Below, piece by piece: positions 1 through 9,260 of a stretch of DNA of 64,000 nt. The stretch covers positions 682,001-746,000 of the forward strand of contig NZ_JBODJB010000001.1 in NCBI RefSeq assembly GCF_050611725.1, written 5' to 3'. Both the position numbers and the translations under genes were made by a program. Origin of the DNA: Ferruginibacter sp050611725 (lineage in GTDB: Bacteria > Bacteroidota > Bacteroidia > Chitinophagales > Chitinophagaceae). The notes beneath the pieces were generated by a model. It was not told where the DNA came from and made no database searches. It saw only the letters and a program-made list of their open reading frames with translations. How positions within the stretch are numbered: the stretch's first letter is position 1; every line of letters begins with the position of its first letter.

Positions 1-279
1 AACCAAAAAGAGTACAGACAAAACGATTGCCGTAAGCATGATCCTTTTATGCAATAAAAAATTCTTTTGCTTCACCGCAATAATTCCTGCGATCAATAAG
101 AATGTAACAATGGAATTAATAATGGCGTTAGCTTGTGCAAATACATGTGGGTTGAATCCAAGATCTATATCTAATTTAATTCTTGATAACGCTGCAACCA
201 CTAGAAACACCACCACAGAAACTATCCAAATAATAGTTTTTGCTTTCTTATCATTTTTTACCATCGATTGCTCCAACAT
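1..279 (-). CDS. DUF420-family membrane protein (partial, C-terminus off window)
   Basis: Reading the minus strand from the ATG at 279 gives 93 open codons that run off the left edge. The peptide is strongly hydrophobic, with apparent membrane segments near residues 14-33, 51-68 and 80-93, the layout of small DUF420 (YozB-like) proteins. These are often encoded beside SCO and cytochrome oxidase genes, and here the gene follows a SCO protein on the same strand, 65 nt downstream of its stop. That context suggests a role in oxidase biogenesis, but the family has no firmly established function. An open frame on the other strand (38-286) has no such character and was discarded. Confidence 0.7.
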   Translation of the reverse strand, partial: MLEQSMVKNDKKAKTIIWIVSVVVFLVVAALSRIKLDIDLGFNPHVFAQANAIINSIVTFLLIAGIIAVKQKNFLLHKRIMLTAIVLSVLFLV

Positions 280-344
280 AGTTTAGGCTTTACGTCTTAT
301 AGACTCTTTTATAACAATTTTGCTGCCTGAAAGTTCCTGTTATA

Positions 345-1061
345 CTAACTTCTTCCGAACAGTTCTTTTAAAAAATCACTAAAACTTCTTTTCTTATTTT
401 TTTCCAGCATCAGCAAGGGAATGTCTCTTACCAGTTTTGCCTGTTCTACCGAATCAAATCCGTTATACCACCCCCTTACAACCCTGTTTCTATCTAAGAG
501 AAAAAATTTCTCCGTATGAATAAAGGCTGTATCTATTTCAGTATCAGCAACACTTGCCTTTAATTCGTTAAAAGCAAAATCATATATCTCTTTTTTATTG
601 CCCGTAACAAACCACCAGCTGTCGTGGTTAGACGTATATTTATTAGCAAATTTCCGAAGTTGAGGCACCGAATCGTGTTCAGGATCAACACTTACCGAGA
701 TAAACTGTACAATACTGTCTTTGCCATTCCCAAATGAATTTTGTAACCGTTGCATACTTCTTGCTAAACCCGGACAAATAGATGGGCACCTGCTGAAGAA
801 AAAATCGATCACCAATATTTTTCCCTTTAAGGAATCGAGATCAACTCTTTCTCCAAGCTGATTGGTGAAGACCATGTTTTTTACAGTATGCCAAATTGTA
901 TCCGTAGCAATTTTACCATTGTCGTTGGTGGTTGCTACACTATCATAAAAATATCTTCGGGGCATGTGCACAGCAGCTTCGCTGTAATACTTTACAAGAT
1001 AATATCCTGTAAACGGTAATACCATTGCCAATAAAACTCCTAAAATTGCTCTTTTGTTCAT
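345..1061 (-). CDS. SCO1/SenC/PrrC-family copper chaperone
   Basis: 238 aa thioredoxin-fold protein anchored by one N-terminal membrane helix (about residues 5-22). The copper-binding CxxxC is C92-P-S-I-C96 and the distal histidine is H182, the three ligands expected of SCO proteins that deliver copper to the CuA site of cytochrome oxidase subunit II. It lies just after the oxidase operon, on the same strand. I use the ATG at 1061, not the upstream in-frame ATG at 1121, because the longer form would start inside the terminator hairpin at 1111-1142 and adds 20 residues before the membrane anchor. It therefore probably has its own promoter. Confidence 0.9.
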   Translation of the reverse strand: MNKRAILGVLLAMVLPFTGYYLVKYYSEAAVHMPRRYFYDSVATTNDNGKIATDTIWHTVKNMVFTNQLGERVDLDSLKGKILVIDFFFSRCPSICPGLARSMQRLQNSFGNGKDSIVQFISVSVDPEHDSVPQLRKFANKYTSNHDSWWFVTGNKKEIYDFAFNELKASVADTEIDTAFIHTEKFFLLDRNRVVRGWYNGFDSVEQAKLVRDIPLLMLEKNKKRSFSDFLKELFGRS

Positions 1062-1110
1062 ACTATAACTTTCGGTAGAAGCATAAGATTTTTCCGTTGC
1101 ATCTATCCAT

Positions 1111-1142
1111 AAAAAAACCACTGCAAAGTTGCAGTGGTTTTT
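1111..1142 (-). terminator. Rho-independent terminator of the act-cox operon
   Basis: Arms of about 14 bp (AACCACTGCAA paired with TTGCAGTGGTT plus flanking A/T pairs) around a 2-nt centre, with A and T runs on the two sides, so it could work in both directions. It lies between the COX4-type gene (stop at 1173) and the SCO gene (start 1061), so it should end the long respiratory transcript. Confidence 0.85.
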
Positions 1143-1172
1143 CCATAATAATTATTTTAATCCGACATATTT

Positions 1173-1604
1173 TTAATGATGTTCGGCAGCTTCTTTTGCC
1201 GGAACTGCATGTTGCTCTGTTTTAACCTCAATTCTGTTATATCTGTTACGCAAAGTTTTCCAACTATTACCATCCCATAAAAATGCTGCAATGAACCAGA
1301 TGAATAATGTTAATGGAACAATGATGGTCATAATGAAATTTCTGATCTCATCTCCCAAGTGCATAAACACAGAAACGATATAATAAGCTTTTGCTAATGT
1401 AAGAACGCCGATCACAATCTTTGTTCCCAACACCATAGCAGGAGATATTTTACCATGTTGCAGGTATAAAAAATACCCCAAGCCTAACTCAATAATGGTT
1501 AGAGCAGATAACACCCAAAATGTTTTCCAGATATGCTTGGTATTACTTGCATGCTCAGGATGAATTGTTATCTCATTAGATAAATCGTGTGGTGAAGAAG
1601 ACAT
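1173..1604 (-). CDS. Cytochrome c oxidase subunit IV (COX4/CyoD-like)
   Basis: 143 aa with three membrane helices (about residues 28-49, 56-83, 89-110), the usual form of the small prokaryotic subunit IV of caa3/quinol oxidases. It has no cofactor ligands; in this family it helps assemble or stabilise subunits I and III. It is the last gene of the oxidase operon, 38 nt downstream of the larger COX3 gene. N- and C-termini are His-rich, which is common in this operon (compare CoxA) and of unknown meaning. Confidence 0.85.
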   Translation of the reverse strand: MSSSPHDLSNEITIHPEHASNTKHIWKTFWVLSALTIIELGLGYFLYLQHGKISPAMVLGTKIVIGVLTLAKAYYIVSVFMHLGDEIRNFIMTIIVPLTLFIWFIAAFLWDGNSWKTLRNRYNRIEVKTEQHAVPAKEAAEHH

Positions 1605-1642
1605 AATTATTTTTTTATACTTTACTTATTTAAACAATTTTT

Positions 1643-2404
1643 TTATACCAGATAAAAGCACAAGAATACAAACACCCATACCAGATCTACAAAGTGCCAG
1701 TAAAGACCTGCTTTTTCTATCATTTCATAGTGACCACGTTGATCAAAATGCCCCATTTTAGTTTTGATATACATTACTAAATTAATGATAACACCGCTGA
1801 ATACGTGAAATCCGTGGAAACCTGTAATACCAAAGAAGTAACCGCCAAAAGCGATTGGGCCCGGCGTGGTAACGTGTTGGCCTGCAGCAACACCTAACTT
1901 CGCTAACTCTTCGTGTGACGCGGCAACTCCCCATGGATTATGTGTAACCGTAGTTCCCCAATGTTCAATTTGCCCGTTAACCAAAACAGCATGGTCTCCT
2001 GTGATCATATGCGTCCATTCCCAAGCCTGACAACCCAAGAAAGCCAATCCTCCTAAGATGGTCCACAACATATATTTTTCAACTCCTTTCTTATTCATTT
2101 TGTGCCCTTCATGTACTGCCAATACCATTGTTACAGAACTGGCTATCAAAATAAAGGTCATCAAACTTACAAATGCCAGCGGCAGGTTTGCATGACCTGC
2201 TAAAGGAAATGCATTAAATACCTGATTAGGATCTGCCCAATGGTTTACACTAAATCTGATAGTACCATAGCTAATAAGAAATGCACCAAATGTAAATGCA
2301 TCACTCATTAAAAAATACCACATCATTACCTTACCATAGCTGACATTGAAGGGGCTTTTACCACCGCTCCACCATTTTGTTCCTTGTTGTGCTACTGCTG
2401 ACAT
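1643..2404 (-). CDS. Cytochrome c oxidase subunit III (longer paralogue)
   Basis: 253 aa integral membrane protein of the COX3 family. Family signatures are visible: a QAWEW segment near residue 126, the HGFHVFSG segment near 206, and a terminal helix with YWHFVDLVWVF. Between them lies a polar insertion of about 45 residues (near 133-178) that is absent from the shorter paralogue just upstream. Subunit III carries no redox metal; in this family it stabilises the oxidase and may help oxygen entry. It sits between the second COX3 gene and the COX4 gene. Confidence 0.88.
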   Translation of the reverse strand: MSAVAQQGTKWWSGGKSPFNVSYGKVMMWYFLMSDAFTFGAFLISYGTIRFSVNHWADPNQVFNAFPLAGHANLPLAFVSLMTFILIASSVTMVLAVHEGHKMNKKGVEKYMLWTILGGLAFLGCQAWEWTHMITGDHAVLVNGQIEHWGTTVTHNPWGVAASHEELAKLGVAAGQHVTTPGPIAFGGYFFGITGFHGFHVFSGVIINLVMYIKTKMGHFDQRGHYEMIEKAGLYWHFVDLVWVFVFLCFYLV

Positions 2405-2405
2405 A

Positions 2406-2441
2406 TTAAGTTCTAAGTTTTAAGTTCTAAGTTCTAAGTTT
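2406..2441. repeat. Tandem AAGTTCT repeat in COX3-COX3 spacer
   Basis: Four imperfect units of TAAGTTCTAAGTT fill the spacer, followed at 2451-2490 by a loosely complementary stretch of ACTTACTACTTAACACTT. Same style as the other short tandem/inverted arrays in this operon. Confidence 0.6.
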
Positions 2442-2488
2442 ATTAAATAGTAAGAGTCTACTTACTACTTAACACTTATTCCTTACTA

Positions 2489-3058
2489 CTACTTTATCAT
2501 TATTAAAAAGATCAATAAATAAATCCATAAGAAATCTACAAAATGCCAGTAAGTGCTCATCACTTCTACCGGTACACTATCGTAGTTTCTTTGTTTGCGG
2601 CTGAATGCTTTTAAGAATAAAACCAATAAAGCAATTGCCCCGCCAACTACGTGCAAACCATGCAACCCTATAATTACATACAAAAAGGAAAACGATACAT
2701 TTTTTGTAAGCGTAAACCCATTTTCCCATAATTGATTGAATCCAATTATTTGCAACAATATAAAAAGAACTCCCAAAACCAAAGTACTAACGATCAACGA
2801 TCTGTACTTTATCATTTCTCTCAACTTAAAAGCTTTTAAGGCCATCCAAAGTGTAACACTGCTTGCAATGATTACTGCTGTTGAATACCAAAAAATTACA
2901 GGCAATTCAAAAGTTGTCCAATTAGCCTGACTTTTTTTTACGATGTAAGCACTGGTTAAACCAGCAAACATCATAACTATACTTGCAATGCCTACCCACA
3001 TGGTAAACTTATGCGGATGTATTTTTTTTCTTTGTTCCATTGCCACCACAGTATTCAT
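2489..3058 (-). CDS. Cytochrome c oxidase subunit III (shorter paralogue)
   Basis: 189 aa COX3-family protein with five apparent membrane helices and the family landmarks LHGLHVVGG (near 132-140) and YWHFVDFLWIYL at the C-terminus. It is a diverged tandem paralogue of the 253 aa protein that follows it. Two adjacent COX3-like genes are common in Bacteroidota caa3 clusters; one complex probably contains both or a split equivalent of a seven-helix subunit III. The start at 3058 gives a short basic N-terminus (MEQRKKIHPHK near residue 7). Confidence 0.85.
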   Translation of the reverse strand: MNTVVAMEQRKKIHPHKFTMWVGIASIVMMFAGLTSAYIVKKSQANWTTFELPVIFWYSTAVIIASSVTLWMALKAFKLREMIKYRSLIVSTLVLGVLFILLQIIGFNQLWENGFTLTKNVSFSFLYVIIGLHGLHVVGGAIALLVLFLKAFSRKQRNYDSVPVEVMSTYWHFVDFLWIYLLIFLIMIK

Positions 3059-3181
3059 TCAAATGTTTTTTATTAAACCAACTTCATATTTTCATGGCAT
3101 CATCGTTGTGTCACTCACTTGTACATTTCCAGCGTTATTCAACTTCTAGTTTAACGTTTTAAACCGTAAAACCTCAAACGA

Positions 3182-4111
3182 TCATGCTCTTCCTACAAAA
3201 AGTGCCAACAATACGATCATCAAATAAAAATAAGAACTGAACATTACTTTCTTTGCGCTGCCAACATCCATCTTCTTAAACAATTGCACACTCACATAAA
3301 CCATCCATAAGTTACAAAGTAACAATACAACCATGCTTATAATACCTCTTGTTCCAAGATTGGTTATGCCTACAAAGTATGGCAACAAACCAACCGGTAT
3401 CATCAACGCACTGTAAATGATCGTTTGCAATGCAGTGAATTTTGTTGGTCCTTCATCACTCGGTAACAGTTTGAATCCAGCTTTGGTATAATCCTGATGC
3501 GCCAACCAGGCAATTGCCCAAAAATGTGGAAACTGCCATAAGAACTGAATTGCAAACAACACCCAACCACCAATATCATATGTTCCTGTTGCAGCTACCC
3601 AACCTATTAAGCAGGGTAATGCTCCCGGAATAGCACCAACCAAAACCGAAACCGAGTTCACTTTTTTTAACGGCGTATAAATAAAGCCATATAAAAATAA
3701 ACTGAATAGCCCCAGTAAAGCACTTGCTACATTAAACCAATACCATAAGATAAATACACCAATGGCACCTGCAATGATCGCAAACGCTGTTGCTTCGGCG
3801 GCACTCATTCTACCACTTGCAACCGGACGATTGGCAGTGCGTTTCATCAATGCATCGGACTTTTTTTCCAACACCTGATTGATCGCATTTGCTGAACCGG
3901 TGATCAACATTCCACCCACAAAAAGTAAAAGAACTGATATTATTTTATTGCGACTATAATGATCTTCATTCGGCGCAATTAAAAAACTTACTACGGTGCT
4001 AAACACAACCATAAAACTCAAAGTGAATTTGATCAATAGAAAATAATCTTTCACTTTACTTGCCAATCCAAACGAAGCCGAATTGGTTATGGTTGTTTTA
4101 TCATCCTGCAT
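3182..4111 (-). CDS. cyoE: Protoheme IX farnesyltransferase (heme O synthase)
   Basis: 309 aa UbiA-family polytopic membrane protein (eight to nine helices) that attaches a farnesyl group to heme b to form heme O, the precursor of the heme A needed by the CoxA protein encoded upstream. The first Asp-rich prenyl-diphosphate motif region is modified (NAINQVLEKKSDALMKRT, near 79-96) and is followed by the NRPVASGRMS signature. The ATG at 4111 is preferred to the in-frame one at 4138, which starts inside the repeat described next. Also called ctaB. Confidence 0.9.
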   Translation of the reverse strand: MQDDKTTITNSASFGLASKVKDYFLLIKFTLSFMVVFSTVVSFLIAPNEDHYSRNKIISVLLLFVGGMLITGSANAINQVLEKKSDALMKRTANRPVASGRMSAAEATAFAIIAGAIGVFILWYWFNVASALLGLFSLFLYGFIYTPLKKVNSVSVLVGAIPGALPCLIGWVAATGTYDIGGWVLFAIQFLWQFPHFWAIAWLAHQDYTKAGFKLLPSDEGPTKFTALQTIIYSALMIPVGLLPYFVGITNLGTRGIISMVVLLLCNLWMVYVSVQLFKKMDVGSAKKVMFSSYFYLMIVLLALFVGRA

Positions 4112-4120
4112 TTTATTTGA

Positions 4121-4227
4121 CAATGTGCAAATATGCAAATGTGCAAATGTGCAAATATTTAAATCGTACGTTTATTTTTCTACTCCAATCAGCAATTTGC
4201 ACATTTGCACATTTGCTAATCGGCACA
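4121..4227. repeat. Long inverted repeat of ATGTGCAA units
   Basis: Left arm 4121-4157 is tandem TGCAAATG units of 8-nt period; right arm 4192-4227 is their reverse complement, with a 34-nt centre. The arms pair over about 35 positions with a few mismatches. It occupies the whole spacer between coxA and cyoE and would form a long hairpin in the operon mRNA. The core ATGTGC recurs in the element at 14748-14836. Confidence 0.8.
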
Positions 4228-4231
4228 TTAA

Positions 4232-6034
4232 CTAATGATGACTTTCATTCTCACCGATCGGCTCTGTTTGCGGAATAAATTCTCTTCCGTCTTTTCCGTA
4301 ATCATATGCTCCACGGTGTACTTCAGGAATTTCTCCAACCCAGTTACCATGACCGGGACGAATTGGCGTGGTCCATTCCAAAGTATTTGCGCCCCATGGG
4401 TTTTGATCTTTAACTTTTCTTCCTTTAAAAATGCTGTAGAAGAAATTGAATACAAATAATAATTGAGTAGCAAATACAATTCCGGCTACAAAGCTGATAA
4501 ATTCATTTAAGCCACCAAACATTTTAAATGATTCCCAAATGCTGTAATCATAATAACGGCGAGGCATACCAGCTAAGCCTTCGTAGTGCATTGGCCAGAA
4601 GATCAGGTAAGCGCCGATGATGGTTACCCAAAAGTGAATGTATCCTAAAGTATTGTTCAGGTATCTGCCATACATTTTAGGGAACCAGTGATACACCCCG
4701 GCAAACATTCCGAAGAATGAAGCCACACCCATTACAATATGGAAGTGAGCAATTACAAAATACGTGTCGTGTAAGTGAATATCCAATGCAGAGTTACCAA
4801 GGAAAATACCTGTTAAACCACCACTGATGAATAAACTTACAAATCCGATAGCGAACAACATAGCGGGTGTAAATCTGATATTTGCACGCCACAATGTAGT
4901 TAGCCAGTTAAATACTTTAATGGCCGAAGGAACAGCGATCAACAAAGTAAGTAATACGAAGAACGCTCCGAGGAACGGATTCAATCCGGTTACAAACATA
5001 TGGTGAGCCCAAACAAGGAATGCAAGAATTGCAATGGCGAACATTGAACCAACCATGGCCATATAACCAAAGATCGGCTTACGGCTGTTCACCGAAAGTA
5101 TCTCAGAACTCATACCCATTGCAGGCAATAAGATGATATATACCTCAGGGTGACCAAGGAACCAGAATAAGTGCTGGAATAGAATTGCGCTACCACCTTC
5201 GTTTGGTAATATTTTTCCGTTGATCACAATATCACTCAGGTAGAAACTTGTACCAAGGTTTCTATCAAACAATAATAAGATAGCTCCTGATAATAATACA
5301 GGGAAAGAAAGTACGCCTAAAACAGCAGTGAAGAATAATGCCCAAACAGTCAATGGCATTCTTGTCATGCTCATTCCTTTTGTACGCATGTTCAGGATAG
5401 TAGTAATATAGTTAAGACCACCTAATAGTGAACTTACAATAAACATTGCCATACTCACCAACCAAAGATCCATACCAATTTTAGATCCGCTTGACGCATC
5501 TCCCAATGCACTTAACGGAGGATAGATCGTCCAACCACCACTTGCAGGACCAGTTTGTACAAACAGAGAAGACATCATAATGATTGAAGCCAAGAAGAAG
5601 AACCAATAGCTCAACATATTCAATAATGGAGATGCCATATCTCTTGCGCCAACCTGTAATGGAATTAAGAAGTTAGCGAAAGTTCCGCTCAAGCCTGCAG
5701 TTAATACAAAGAATACAAGGATGGTACCATGCATGGTAACCAACGCATAATAAAATTCAGGGTCGATCTTACCACCTTTTGCCCAATGACCAAGAATATC
5801 TTCCAACCATGGGAAAGTAGTTTCAGGATACCCTAATTGTAAACGGAACAATACCGAGAACAAACCACCAATGATTGCCCAGATCATCCCTGTAATAAGG
5901 AACTGCTTAGCGATCATTTTGTGATCCTGACTAAATACATATTTAGTGATAAAGGTTTCGTGGTGATGATGCTCGTGATGTGCATCGTGTGCTCCATGAA
6001 CATCTGCTCCGTGTAATGCTGCTGTGTGACTCAT
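4232..6034 (-). CDS. coxA: Cytochrome c oxidase subunit I (caa3/aa3-type)
   Basis: 600 aa heme-copper oxidase catalytic subunit with about twelve membrane helices; it reduces oxygen to water and pumps protons. Ligands are clear: H102 for the low-spin heme, the HPEVY motif with H295 and the cross-linked Y299, the CuB pair H344-H345, and H430 and H432 for the high-spin and low-spin hemes. The HPEVY tyrosine and helix VI layout fit an A-type oxidase. The first 25 residues hold ten or more histidines, an unusual cytoplasmic tail that could bind metal. Downstream of coxB by 36 nt and followed by cyoE. Confidence 0.97.
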   Translation of the reverse strand: MSHTAALHGADVHGAHDAHHEHHHHETFITKYVFSQDHKMIAKQFLITGMIWAIIGGLFSVLFRLQLGYPETTFPWLEDILGHWAKGGKIDPEFYYALVTMHGTILVFFVLTAGLSGTFANFLIPLQVGARDMASPLLNMLSYWFFFLASIIMMSSLFVQTGPASGGWTIYPPLSALGDASSGSKIGMDLWLVSMAMFIVSSLLGGLNYITTILNMRTKGMSMTRMPLTVWALFFTAVLGVLSFPVLLSGAILLLFDRNLGTSFYLSDIVINGKILPNEGGSAILFQHLFWFLGHPEVYIILLPAMGMSSEILSVNSRKPIFGYMAMVGSMFAIAILAFLVWAHHMFVTGLNPFLGAFFVLLTLLIAVPSAIKVFNWLTTLWRANIRFTPAMLFAIGFVSLFISGGLTGIFLGNSALDIHLHDTYFVIAHFHIVMGVASFFGMFAGVYHWFPKMYGRYLNNTLGYIHFWVTIIGAYLIFWPMHYEGLAGMPRRYYDYSIWESFKMFGGLNEFISFVAGIVFATQLLFVFNFFYSIFKGRKVKDQNPWGANTLEWTTPIRPGHGNWVGEIPEVHRGAYDYGKDGREFIPQTEPIGENESHH

Positions 6035-6070
6035 TTTTCTAAAAAATTATTTTCTATAACCTAAATAATA

Positions 6071-7138
6071 TTAATGCTTTGCAGGTAACGCTGCTGCAAC
6101 TTTTACTGTATCCGGTGCTGCTGCGGCTTTTATATTTTCCGGATTTTTGTCGGGAAATACAGTGTAGTACTCCGGCTTTTGTGTAGCCAACCATTTTTTG
6201 TAATCAGCTTCATCTTCTACAACGATCATTCCTCTCATTGAATAGTGACCTTTACCGCACATCTGATCGCAACTGATCTCATATACAAAGTTTGGATTTC
6301 CTGAACGCACTTTCATTTCTTCTGTTGTATATAAAGGTGTAAACCATAAAGTTGTTGGTATACCGGGAACCGCATCCATTTTTAATCTGAAATGAGATAA
6401 ACCCACATCATGAATTACATCCTGAGCATTGATAACAAATTTTACAGGTTTTCCTTTTGGAAGGTGCATTGTTCCGGCAACATGGATATCATCCAAACTT
6501 GCTTTATCATCGAAGTCGATACCAAGGCTGTTTGCACCTTTTGTTTTTTTGAAATCTTTTTTTCCAAGAATACCATCAGCTCCCGGATAACGGAATTCCC
6601 AACCAAACTGATGACCTGTTACTTCAACTACAGTAAGCTCTTCACCTTTTTTAAGTTGTGGTTCGCCGGTCATTTTAAACCAATATTTCAAACCAAATAC
6701 AACTAATACTGTAAGGAAGATAGCCGGAACTGTTGTCCATAATAATTCCAGTTTATTGTTGTGTGGAAAATAAAATGCTTTTCTATCGTCGCTCTCCTGA
6801 TATTTAAAAGAGAACCAGAATAATAATACCTGAGTAATTACAAATACAACACCGGTAACTCCTAACGTGATGTATAACATTAAATCAATTTTCTGTCCGT
6901 GCTCTGAAGCAGCGCCCTGAGGGAATAATGTTTTGTTGTAGAACATATCATTACACCACCAACAGCCGATCAAACCAAGGACCAAAAATGAAATCAATAA
7001 GAAGGCATTGATCTTATTATTTTGTTTACGGGATTTATCTTCTCCTTTTAAAACACTTACGTATTCGCTAGCCTTCGCAATCTGAAAAATGATCACGAAT
7101 ATCATTACTACTATCGCTACCAACAAAATCGATTTCAT
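6071..7138 (-). CDS. coxB: Cytochrome c oxidase subunit II with CuA site
   Basis: 355 aa. Three hydrophobic segments (about residues 2-20, 44-61 and 86-110, with a fourth near 135-153) precede a periplasmic cupredoxin domain. The binuclear CuA ligands are H243, C290, C294, H298 and M301 in the SCDQMCGKGHYSM context. There is no C-terminal cytochrome c domain, so electrons should come from a separate c-type heme, most likely those of ActA or ActE encoded upstream. The Ala/Lys-rich C-terminal tail (from about 335) is low complexity. It starts the oxidase half of the operon, 149 nt after actF. Confidence 0.95.
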   Translation of the reverse strand: MKSILLVAIVVMIFVIIFQIAKASEYVSVLKGEDKSRKQNNKINAFLLISFLVLGLIGCWWCNDMFYNKTLFPQGAASEHGQKIDLMLYITLGVTGVVFVITQVLLFWFSFKYQESDDRKAFYFPHNNKLELLWTTVPAIFLTVLVVFGLKYWFKMTGEPQLKKGEELTVVEVTGHQFGWEFRYPGADGILGKKDFKKTKGANSLGIDFDDKASLDDIHVAGTMHLPKGKPVKFVINAQDVIHDVGLSHFRLKMDAVPGIPTTLWFTPLYTTEEMKVRSGNPNFVYEISCDQMCGKGHYSMRGMIVVEDEADYKKWLATQKPEYYTVFPDKNPENIKAAAAPDTVKVAAALPAKH

Positions 7139-7153
7139 ATTATTTATTATTTA

Positions 7154-7280
7154 CCCCCAACCCCTGAAGGGGCTTTTGGCACCCTAAACAGGCAAGGAAT
7201 TTTAAGTTTAATATCCTTTTATTATTTACAATATTTCAATTACGCTTTCCCCAGTTTCCCCTTTTGGGGACGGGAGGGGC
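7154..7280. repeat. C/G-rich inverted element between actF and coxB
   Basis: CCCCAACCCCTGAAGGGGC on the left faces CCCCTTTTGGGGACGGGAGGGGC on the right, separated by about 75 nt of AT-rich sequence. Each arm can also form its own small hairpin. GC-rich blocks stand out from the AT-rich surroundings. It divides the Act half from the Cox half of the operon. Confidence 0.6.
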
Positions 7281-7287
7281 ATTCTTC

Positions 7288-8535
7288 TTATGTATGATGT
7301 ATCATACTTTCTTTTAAGAACGGATGGTTCTTCGCTGTTAGCGGATGCTTGGTCAAATAAGCTCCAACTCTCCACATGATAATTCCGATAAACAATGCTG
7401 CTACACCAATATCAAACAAACTGAAATGAGCATCTCCTTTTAATGTGCCTGGCATTACCATTTGCCAAAAATCTATCCAGTGACCGAAAATGATCAATAC
7501 AGCCATTACTGTTAGTAAGGTCCAGTTTCTTTTTGCACCACGTTTCATCAATATCAATAACGGTGCAATAAAGTTTAATATTAAGTTCAGGAAGAATATT
7601 CCACGGAATGGACCTTGTACTCTTATTTTAAAGTAACCTGTTTCTTCAGGAATATTTGCATACCATATCAACATATATTGAGAGAACCATAGGTAAGTCC
7701 AGAATACAGAGAATGCAAACATGAATTTACCAACGTCGTGTAAATGCTCTTCAGTTACATATTCTAATTGTCCTTTGTTTTTTAAGAACACAACAAATAT
7801 TGCTATTAAAGACATTCCCGATACAAATGAACTTGCAAAAGTGTACCAACTGTACATGGTACTGTACCAGTGAGCATCGATACTCATCAACCAAAGCCAA
7901 GGAATAGTTGATCCTACTGTTAAACCAAAGAATACGATGAATAGTGATGAGTATAAAAAGTTTTTATCGATCCATTTTTTACCGGTCTCATAATCCATTG
8001 GACCATTTTTATCGCTGTTTAAACTTAATTGACGCATTTTGTTACCAAGGAACCACCAAAGGAAAATTGTAATACCACTCCAGATACTGAAAAATTTAGG
8101 GCTTAAGAAACTGCTTTTACCTTTTAAGATGGGATCATGTTCAACAGCAGCTTTATCAACCCAGTGATAAATATCATGATGGCCTCCAAAAACAATTGCC
8201 ATCAATATTGCAAAAGTGATGATACCTAAAACAGGTACAACGCTAGAAATAGCTTCGGGCACCCTGCGTAAAGCTACCTGCCAGCCACCCATTGCCAAAG
8301 TAGTTACACCAATAAAGAACATGCTTGCATTTACCACCAATAACCAAAACACACTGTTTTGTAAAAGCACCGACCAAAAACGAGTGCTTTCAAGGTGCTC
8401 TCCATTATGTCCAACTTCCCATGGGTGAAATTTGAATACTCCATATAATACTGCAATTACCCCCGCGGCAATAAGTCCTATTGTCCACTTTTTATAGCTG
8501 CCCGGTAATTCGAAATTGTTCGTTGTGGTCGTCAT
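7288..8535 (-). CDS. actF: Alternative complex III subunit ActF (quinol:cytochrome c oxidoreductase)
   Basis: 415 aa membrane protein with about ten helices and no cofactor motif, matching the NrfD-like ActF subunit of alternative complex III (also called quinol:cytochrome c oxidoreductase quinone-binding subunit 2). With ActC it forms the membrane part that oxidises menaquinol. N-terminal residues 1-15 are polar and a helix starts near 17. The identification rests on its position as the last gene of actABCDEF and on the polytopic character; it lies 33 nt after actE. Confidence 0.88.
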   Translation of the reverse strand: MTTTTNNFELPGSYKKWTIGLIAAGVIAVLYGVFKFHPWEVGHNGEHLESTRFWSVLLQNSVFWLLVVNASMFFIGVTTLAMGGWQVALRRVPEAISSVVPVLGIITFAILMAIVFGGHHDIYHWVDKAAVEHDPILKGKSSFLSPKFFSIWSGITIFLWWFLGNKMRQLSLNSDKNGPMDYETGKKWIDKNFLYSSLFIVFFGLTVGSTIPWLWLMSIDAHWYSTMYSWYTFASSFVSGMSLIAIFVVFLKNKGQLEYVTEEHLHDVGKFMFAFSVFWTYLWFSQYMLIWYANIPEETGYFKIRVQGPFRGIFFLNLILNFIAPLLILMKRGAKRNWTLLTVMAVLIIFGHWIDFWQMVMPGTLKGDAHFSLFDIGVAALFIGIIMWRVGAYLTKHPLTAKNHPFLKESMIHHT

Positions 8536-8568
8536 CTAAATATTATTTTGAATGAATGCTCTTAAATT

Positions 8569-9228
8569 TTATCCTTTTTTCGTTTTCACTGTATCTGCAA
8601 CTGCTTTTGTTGCTGTTCCTGCCGGTGCTGCTGCTGCTTTTGGCTGAAGGGTTCTTATATATTGAACCAGCTGCCAACGTTGCTTCCTGTCTAATTGAGA
8701 TGCATAGCTTCCCATGTTATTTAATCCGTAATAAATTGAATGATACATTGTACCATCTGCCATTTGAATGTATTTATCGATGGTAAGATTTGCTACGGCT
8801 CCGATTTTACCTGAAGTAGATAGAGGGCCACTTGCTTTTGCATCCACACCATGACAAATTGCACAGTTAATATTGAATAATCTTGCTGCTTCTACACTAT
8901 CTGCTCCAACTAAAGGAGTAGTAAGCGGATTTTTTATAGATGCACTCATTGCATAACCAACAGAATCATTCGGAAGTGTATAAGCTGCTAATTCACCAAC
9001 CGCAATGGTTCCGTTTACCGGCATACGGTTATAAAATATTTTATGTCCTGCTTGTGTAGGATCATTAGTGAATTTCAATGAGTCAAGCAAAGCATAACTT
9101 TCTACCGCACGACTGTAAGCCATATCGGGCATATAAATTTTCCCCGGCTGGCGTTTACTATCGCAACTCATTTGTGTTGCAACAATTACGCTGAATAATG
9201 CGGCAGTTAAATATGTGATTCGTTTCAT
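8569..9228 (-). CDS. actE: Alternative complex III monoheme cytochrome c subunit ActE
   Basis: 219 aa protein with an N-terminal signal segment and a Cys at position 22 that could be lipidated (TQMSC is not an ideal lipobox). The single heme-binding site is C122-A-I-C125-H126, with a methionine in the LNNMGSY segment near 176 as probable sixth ligand. ActE is the small monoheme c-type cytochrome that passes electrons out of the complex. The C-terminus is Ala/Lys-rich and low complexity. Lies between actD and actF. Confidence 0.92.
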   Translation of the reverse strand: MKRITYLTAALFSVIVATQMSCDSKRQPGKIYMPDMAYSRAVESYALLDSLKFTNDPTQAGHKIFYNRMPVNGTIAVGELAAYTLPNDSVGYAMSASIKNPLTTPLVGADSVEAARLFNINCAICHGVDAKASGPLSTSGKIGAVANLTIDKYIQMADGTMYHSIYYGLNNMGSYASQLDRKQRWQLVQYIRTLQPKAAAAPAGTATKAVADTVKTKKG

Positions 9229-9235
9229 TATTAAA

Positions 9236-9258
9236 TATCAATTATCAATTATCAATTT
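9236..9258. repeat. Tandem ATCAATT repeat in actD-actE spacer
   Basis: Three units of TATCAAT(T) fill the short spacer. A related AATTATTAATT array occupies 9856-9889 in the next spacer upstream. Confidence 0.5.
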
Positions 9259-9260
9259 TA

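Noticed and set aside
4060..4278. 72-aa plus-strand frame over the coxA-cyoE spacer
   Set aside because: It is a translation of the tandem repeat (CKYANVQMCKYLN) and overlaps two real genes.
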